Positions 59,376 to 64,000 of a stretch of DNA of 64,000 nt are shown here, one piece after another. The DNA lies in the NCBI GenBank assembly GCA_013350335.1, contig CM023533.1, positions 31,292,869 through 31,356,868 of the forward strand, given 5' to 3'. Below the pieces are notes generated by a model that ran no database searches, had not been told where the DNA came from, and was given only the letters and a program-made list of their open reading frames with translations. This DNA is from Chimonanthus salicifolius (Eukaryota; Streptophyta; Magnoliopsida; Laurales; Calycanthaceae). Made by a program: the position numbers and the translations under genes. How positions within the stretch are numbered: the first letter of the stretch is position 1; each line of letters starts with the position of its first letter.

Positions 59376-60839
59376 ATGGCTCCACCATCTAACCTTTCAA
59401 GAATAGGGCTTGCTGGTCTCGCTGTAATGGGCCAAAACCTTGCCCTCAACATTGCAGAGAAAGGCTTCCCCATCTCTGTTTATAACCGGACCACCTCCAA
59501 AGTTGATGAGACTGTTGAACGGGCCAAAAATGAAGGGAACCTTCCCCTTTTTGGCTTCCATGACCCTGAATCGTTTGTGAATTCAATCCAAAAACCACGT
59601 GTCATTATAATGCTTGTGAAGGCTGGGGCTCCTGTTGACCAAACCATTAAAACACTCTCTGTCTACATGGAGAAAGGTGACTGCATCATTGATGGAGGCA
59701 ATGAGTGGTATGAAAACACAGAGAGGAGAGAAAAAGAAATGACTGAATTGGGTCTACTCTACCTTGGAATGGGAGTCTCAGGTGGTGAAGAAGGTGCTCG
59801 ACACGGGCCTTCTTTGATGCCAGGAGGGTCATTTGAAGCCTACAAGAACATTGAAGATATCCTTCTTAAAGTGGCAGCTCAGGTCCCAGATAGTGGCCCT
59901 TGTGTTACATATATTGGTAAAGGAGGTTCTGGTAATTTTGTCAAGATGGTTCACAATGGGATTGAATATGGTGATATGCAGTTGATTGCAGAGGCTTATG
60001 ATGTGCTGAAATCAGTTGGGAAGCTTTCGAATGATGAACTACAACAGGTCTTCTCAGAGTGGAACAAAGGAGAGCTTTTAAGCTTTTTGGTTGAGATCAC
60101 AGCTGATATTTTTGGAATTAAGGATGATAAGGGAGATGGATATTTAGTGGACAAGGTCTTGGACAAAACGGGGATGAAAGGTACTGGCAAGTGGACTGTT
60201 CAACAAGCTGCCGATCTATCTGTTGCCATTCCAACAATTGCCTCGTCTTTGGATGCAAGGTTCCTTAGTGGGTTAAAGGAGGAAAGGGTTAAATCAGCAC
60301 AAGTATTCAAGGAGGGTGGCTTCACTGATGTTTTGACTGATGAGGTTGTGGATAAGAAGATGCTTATTGATGACGTGAGGCAAGCTCTTTATGCTTCAAA
60401 GATCTGTAGCTATGCACAAGGGATGAATCTGATCCGTGCAAAAAGCATTGAGAAGGGATGGGGCCTGAAACTGGGAGATCTTGCAAGGATTTGGAAGGGA
60501 GGTTGCATTATTCGTGCTGCATTCTTGGACCGAATCAAGAAGGCATACGACAGGAATCCAGAGCTTTCAAACCTTCTTGTAGATCCAGAGTTTGCAAAGG
60601 AGATTGTTGATAGGCAGTCAGCTTGGCGTAGGGTTGTCTGCCTTGCTATCAATGCGGGTATAAGCACTCCGGGTATGTCCACAAGTCTAGCTTATTTTGA
60701 CACTTACAGGAGGGAAAGACTTCCAGCTAATTTGGTACAAGCTCAAAGGGATTATTTTGGAGCTCATACGTATGAACGCACTGATGTGCCTGGATCCTTC
60801 CACACTGAGTGGTTCAAGATTGCTAAGTCGAACATATGA
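59376..60839 (+). CDS. PGD: 6-phosphogluconate dehydrogenase, decarboxylating (487 aa), intact single coding exon
   Basis: Oxidises 6-phosphogluconate to ribulose 5-phosphate and CO2 with NADP+ in the oxidative pentose phosphate pathway. Visible: N-terminal Rossmann motif GLAGLAVMGQNLALN (11-25), NADP-site NRTTSK (37-42), IIDGGNEWY (104-112), substrate loop VSGGEEGARHGPSLMPGG (134-151), KMVHNGIEYGD with probable catalytic K190 and E197, and signature LDKTGMKGTGKW (262-273). Length matches plant cytosolic forms. No N-terminal transit peptide is seen. The C-terminus is FKIAKSNI: the last three residues SNI resemble the SKI peroxisomal signal I recall for one Arabidopsis isoform (PGD2), with Lys replaced by Asn, so weak peroxisomal import is possible but unproven. 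Start chosen at the first ATG after the leader intron acceptor. Confidence 0.98.
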   Translation: MAPPSNLSRIGLAGLAVMGQNLALNIAEKGFPISVYNRTTSKVDETVERAKNEGNLPLFGFHDPESFVNSIQKPRVIIMLVKAGAPVDQTIKTLSVYMEKGDCIIDGGNEWYENTERREKEMTELGLLYLGMGVSGGEEGARHGPSLMPGGSFEAYKNIEDILLKVAAQVPDSGPCVTYIGKGGSGNFVKMVHNGIEYGDMQLIAEAYDVLKSVGKLSNDELQQVFSEWNKGELLSFLVEITADIFGIKDDKGDGYLVDKVLDKTGMKGTGKWTVQQAADLSVAIPTIASSLDARFLSGLKEERVKSAQVFKEGGFTDVLTDEVVDKKMLIDDVRQALYASKICSYAQGMNLIRAKSIEKGWGLKLGDLARIWKGGCIIRAAFLDRIKKAYDRNPELSNLLVDPEFAKEIVDRQSAWRRVVCLAINAGISTPGMSTSLAYFDTYRRERLPANLVQAQRDYFGAHTYERTDVPGSFHTEWFKIAKSNI

Positions 60840-63800
60840 TCTTTTGTGGTGGTTTTCTACTAGCAGGTGTTATCAATGAACGTACGATGTGTATGCTTTG
60901 GGAGATCCATTTGAGTTGTTAGCAGTCTTTCTTGTATTTCTATTGCTGTTTGGGATACTCTCCTTAAGGCAAGGAGTCCTTTCTTTGGAATTTTATTTTT
61001 AGTTTGACTAGGTTTTCCATGTTAGTTTTTGATGCTTTAAATATTGTTTCATGTAATCATTCAAAAAAAAGAAAAAAAAAATCATGTAATGTTCTACAAT
61101 AAAGAAACTTATTCTGATTATTATAAGTTTTGTCATATTGATTGCTGTCACAATCATTAAATTGCTTTCTGACATTGAATTGGAAATTATAAACACCCAA
61201 GAAAATTTCTAAATTCCAAAAGTTTGGGGAACTCGATGATCCAAGCCTCCTTTTCAGAGTAGTAACCATTGGTTTTTTTTTTTATCAGTTTAAAGCAATC
61301 CACATGGAGAATTCAATTGGGTCTTTGATGTCAAGACTGGTGCAATAGTAGTCTCCATAAATATTAAGTAAATTATATGAAGACTCATCTGAAGATCAGA
61401 AATGCATTAAGATGATAATGTGGAAGTGTTTGTTTGAGTGGTAAGATCTTTTTAATTATTTAAGCATATATATGGCATTCACTAGCTTTACTATACTATA
61501 ATATCCATATATAAAAAGAAATAAAAGAATGGGGGTGCCTCAATCACTATCCTATGTTGAGAGGTAGCCCATTACCTGTGGAAACCTAAGTTTTGAAAGA
61601 GTATGTGGTTTAACACAAATGCACACAGAGGATGCAAAACTGTGCTCTTCCAGAATTTAGTTTAGAGGTGCATTCACTAATCTTGGTTATGTACAATTGG
61701 TTTGAATATCCTGGAAGACTTGTTGGCTGTGCTATCTTTTATCCATCAGGGATGGCATAAAATTAGAAAATGTGATAGGTTGAACTGTTTTCTTTTAATG
61801 TTTTCCACAAATCAATAGCCTCTCTGCTCTATGATTCATTTGAGGTGGGAAAAGGGAAGTGTACCATGCATCCTTTTGCTGTTGTCGATTCCTACCGTGT
61901 CGTGTGTGAATGAATGTAGAGAAGTGGATAACATTTTGTTCTTGCAAAGTGTCCCTTGCACTTTGGGATATTCTGAAAGCAAAATTATTAAAATGGATGA
62001 AATGGCAGTGAGTTTGACGGGTAATTATCATGAATACCATATGGCAGCTGAATATGATTGACTCTCCTTGTTCAGCAGTTTCAGGCATTTTAAACAAGCT
62101 TTGATTACTTGATACTCTGTTTTAATCTATTGAATAAATGATAAGCATTCAAAAGGACTACAAACCAGTGGCCTTCTACCTTCTAAAAAAAAGATGAATA
62201 CAAATCAGTTTTGAAAATCTCAGTAGCTCTTTGGTTGAGTTTGTGTCCAACTATGTTGCATGGAGACTTTAATGTGTGATGCACCCACATTAAACACTTG
62301 TACACATATCCATTCTCCATGGACTCTTTTAGTGTTTTGTAATATTATCTTCCAAGATGATTAAAATATTACAACACCTTCTCCTCTTAAAACCTAATTA
62401 AATTATCAATATATTTATCATATAAATGTTTAGAGTAAAACTAATATATTATTTTCTATTAGTGTTATTTTTGCACCTTATTTCACTTAAAATAAGTTTA
62501 ACTTTAAATTTATTTAAATATGGTTCCATGTTCCCGTGTCCTATTTTCTTTTACATTGCCAAGCCTGACACCATACATCTGTGTCAAACTTCGACATTTC
62601 CTGTACCATGCAACTTAGTTGTCCAATAGGTGCTGCATAGAATGAAACTGGTGCTATGGTGCTGAATATGCATTGTATTAGCTGTTGTGCACTCAACCAT
62701 GGCACTGTAATAACCTCCGGTGTTGATAATGGTGCCTCGTTTCGTCTGGGGAAAATAAATTCTCCTTATGCATCTACAGTATAAAATATTTCTTCAATGC
62801 CTCTTTCTTTTGTTTTCTGCATGCTCTAAAGACAGTGGTTGACATTTTGATGAGCCACTGCAGTTATTAGTATTTGAAAATTTGAATGTGCAAGTCCAGT
62901 GATGCTGACTTGAATTCTGTATGTACGAGAAGTATGCTACCTGTAACATGGGCAGAGTCCCACATCGGAAGTACCCTGGGTGACCCTGGGTTTATAAGCA
63001 GGGGGAGGGAGGGGGGCGGGGAAATCTCAAAATCGGCTAGTCATTTTGAGTGTGAAACCAACCCTGTGACATACCACTCTCTCTCAAGTCATAAACCTAT
63101 TGTTCCATCTAATATTGACCTTGCTATTATGTAAATATTCATTATGATTCTCCATTACCTAAAGCAAAACACGGCTATTCAGACAAGGCTTCAATTTATC
63201 TTTTATTAGTGTTTTCAGAATTTATTCCCACTTCATGTCGTTCCTCTTATGCTATTATTATTATTTTTTTTGAAGGCACTATTACCCAATATTGTACATT
63301 TGGGATATCTTTATTTACTATGGACAAGTCAGCATGTCATTTTCCAAGGTCTCCTCCATCTGACATTTCTTGTCCATGTTCAACAGGCTTTTGTCTATAT
63401 CCAAGTTACGTGCATGTTTACATTGTGCACTTTCTTCCCCTTAGGACAATGCACAAGGCACTGATATCCTTTTCAGATCTTGGGGTCTCCTCTGTTAGGC
63501 AAGCATATCATTATTTTCAAGCTACCTAAGCAATGTAATGGATTATAAAGTCCTACCAAAATCCATCTCTCCACTATTATGCCATTTTTTGCCAAACACG
63601 CTTTTCCATTAGGAACCTAATTGATTACCAATTTCCATGTAAAGTAGATATCTTTGATGTAGTTATATTGTTTAGTGAATTTCAGACGTCTCTCTCTCTC
63701 TCTCTTTGTGGTGTGTCAGGAGACTGATGTTGAAGGAAAAGAGATTCATGTTTGGCATATTGTGATCTGCAGAGCTGATCCCTCAAAATTTTTCATATGG

Positions 63801-64000
63801 AAAGATCCTAACCAGTAATTGGATTACTTTTGCCATTGAATTTGGATTGCTTAAGTTTTCAATCAGTCCTTTTCAGACCACCATTTGACATGTTCTAATT
63901 CTTATTCATGTAACATGAAAAGAGCTGTTGTGATTATAGGAATTCATGCTGAAGTCATGTTGTCAAATTTTTTCCACTATGATGGATTCAGCAACAGTTT
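60840..64000. other. 3' flank of 6PGD and spacer with no firm gene
   Basis: 6PGD 3' UTR to about 61100 (AATAAAG at 61098). The rest is AT-rich. 62940-63110 contains AGAGTCCCACATCGGAAGT and TTTATAAGCAGG, words typical of plant LTR/TRIM promoters and shared with TRIM family 1, so it may be an LTR remnant; a G-rich tract lies at 63001-63022 and (TC)n at 63689-63706. A possible terminal exon at 63720-63818 is described under findings. Confidence 0.55.

Noticed and set aside
1..64000. CRISPR array, prokaryotic operon, phage or integron-like system
   Set aside because: No spaced identical repeats, no ribosome-binding-site-led gene strings and no prokaryotic genes. All recognisable genes are plant nuclear genes with introns or plant promoters.

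Overview
This is nuclear DNA from a flowering plant. The genes have spliced exons with GT-AG introns (one GC-AG), TATA boxes lie about 30 bp upstream of inferred starts, and all recognisable proteins are plant-type: plastid HSP90, a CND41-like aspartyl protease, a B3 protein, an AVT6-type amino acid transporter, a bZIP43-like factor and cytosolic 6-phosphogluconate dehydrogenase. AT-rich, repeat-filled spacers and large introns fit a medium-to-large dicot-like or early-diverging angiosperm genome. I cannot name the species. There is no operon, CRISPR array, phage or prokaryotic feature.

Layout: 71-5396 (+) holds the 3' two thirds of a plastid HSP90 gene, whose 5' end lies outside the window. 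5397-11670 is a repeat-bearing spacer. 11748-14815 (+) is a two-exon secreted aspartyl protease. 16499-17066 (-) is a small single-exon B3-domain gene. 17067-23181 is spacer. 23182-33880 (-), with a leader exon near 34800-35050, is a five-exon AVT6 amino acid transporter whose last intron (4.4 kb) is packed with transposon remains. 35060-51650 is a 16.5-kb gene desert built from SINEs, MITEs, small hAT-like elements and miniature LTR elements. 52058-52621 (+) is an intronless bZIP gene. 53458-56195 holds a SINE with perfect target-site duplication and a degenerate LINE. 59376-60839 (+) is an intact 6-phosphogluconate dehydrogenase with a 1.74-kb leader intron. 60840-64000 has no convincing gene. 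The genes are unrelated housekeeping, regulatory and transport genes, and nothing suggests they work as a cluster.

Two things stand out. First, seven reading-frame breaks in three unrelated genes (HSP90 four, aspartyl protease two, B3 one) are all of the one-extra-base type. That argues for local sequence or assembly errors at least as strongly as for three independent pseudogenes. Second, the window is a dense catalogue of small non-autonomous elements: at least three tRNA-derived SINE lineages, two TRIM-like families, Stowaway-type MITEs and several short elements made internally of degenerate palindromic words. Several have visible target-site duplications, and one sits nested inside a MITE. 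I see no sign of a wholly new biological system. The most novel candidates are these element families.
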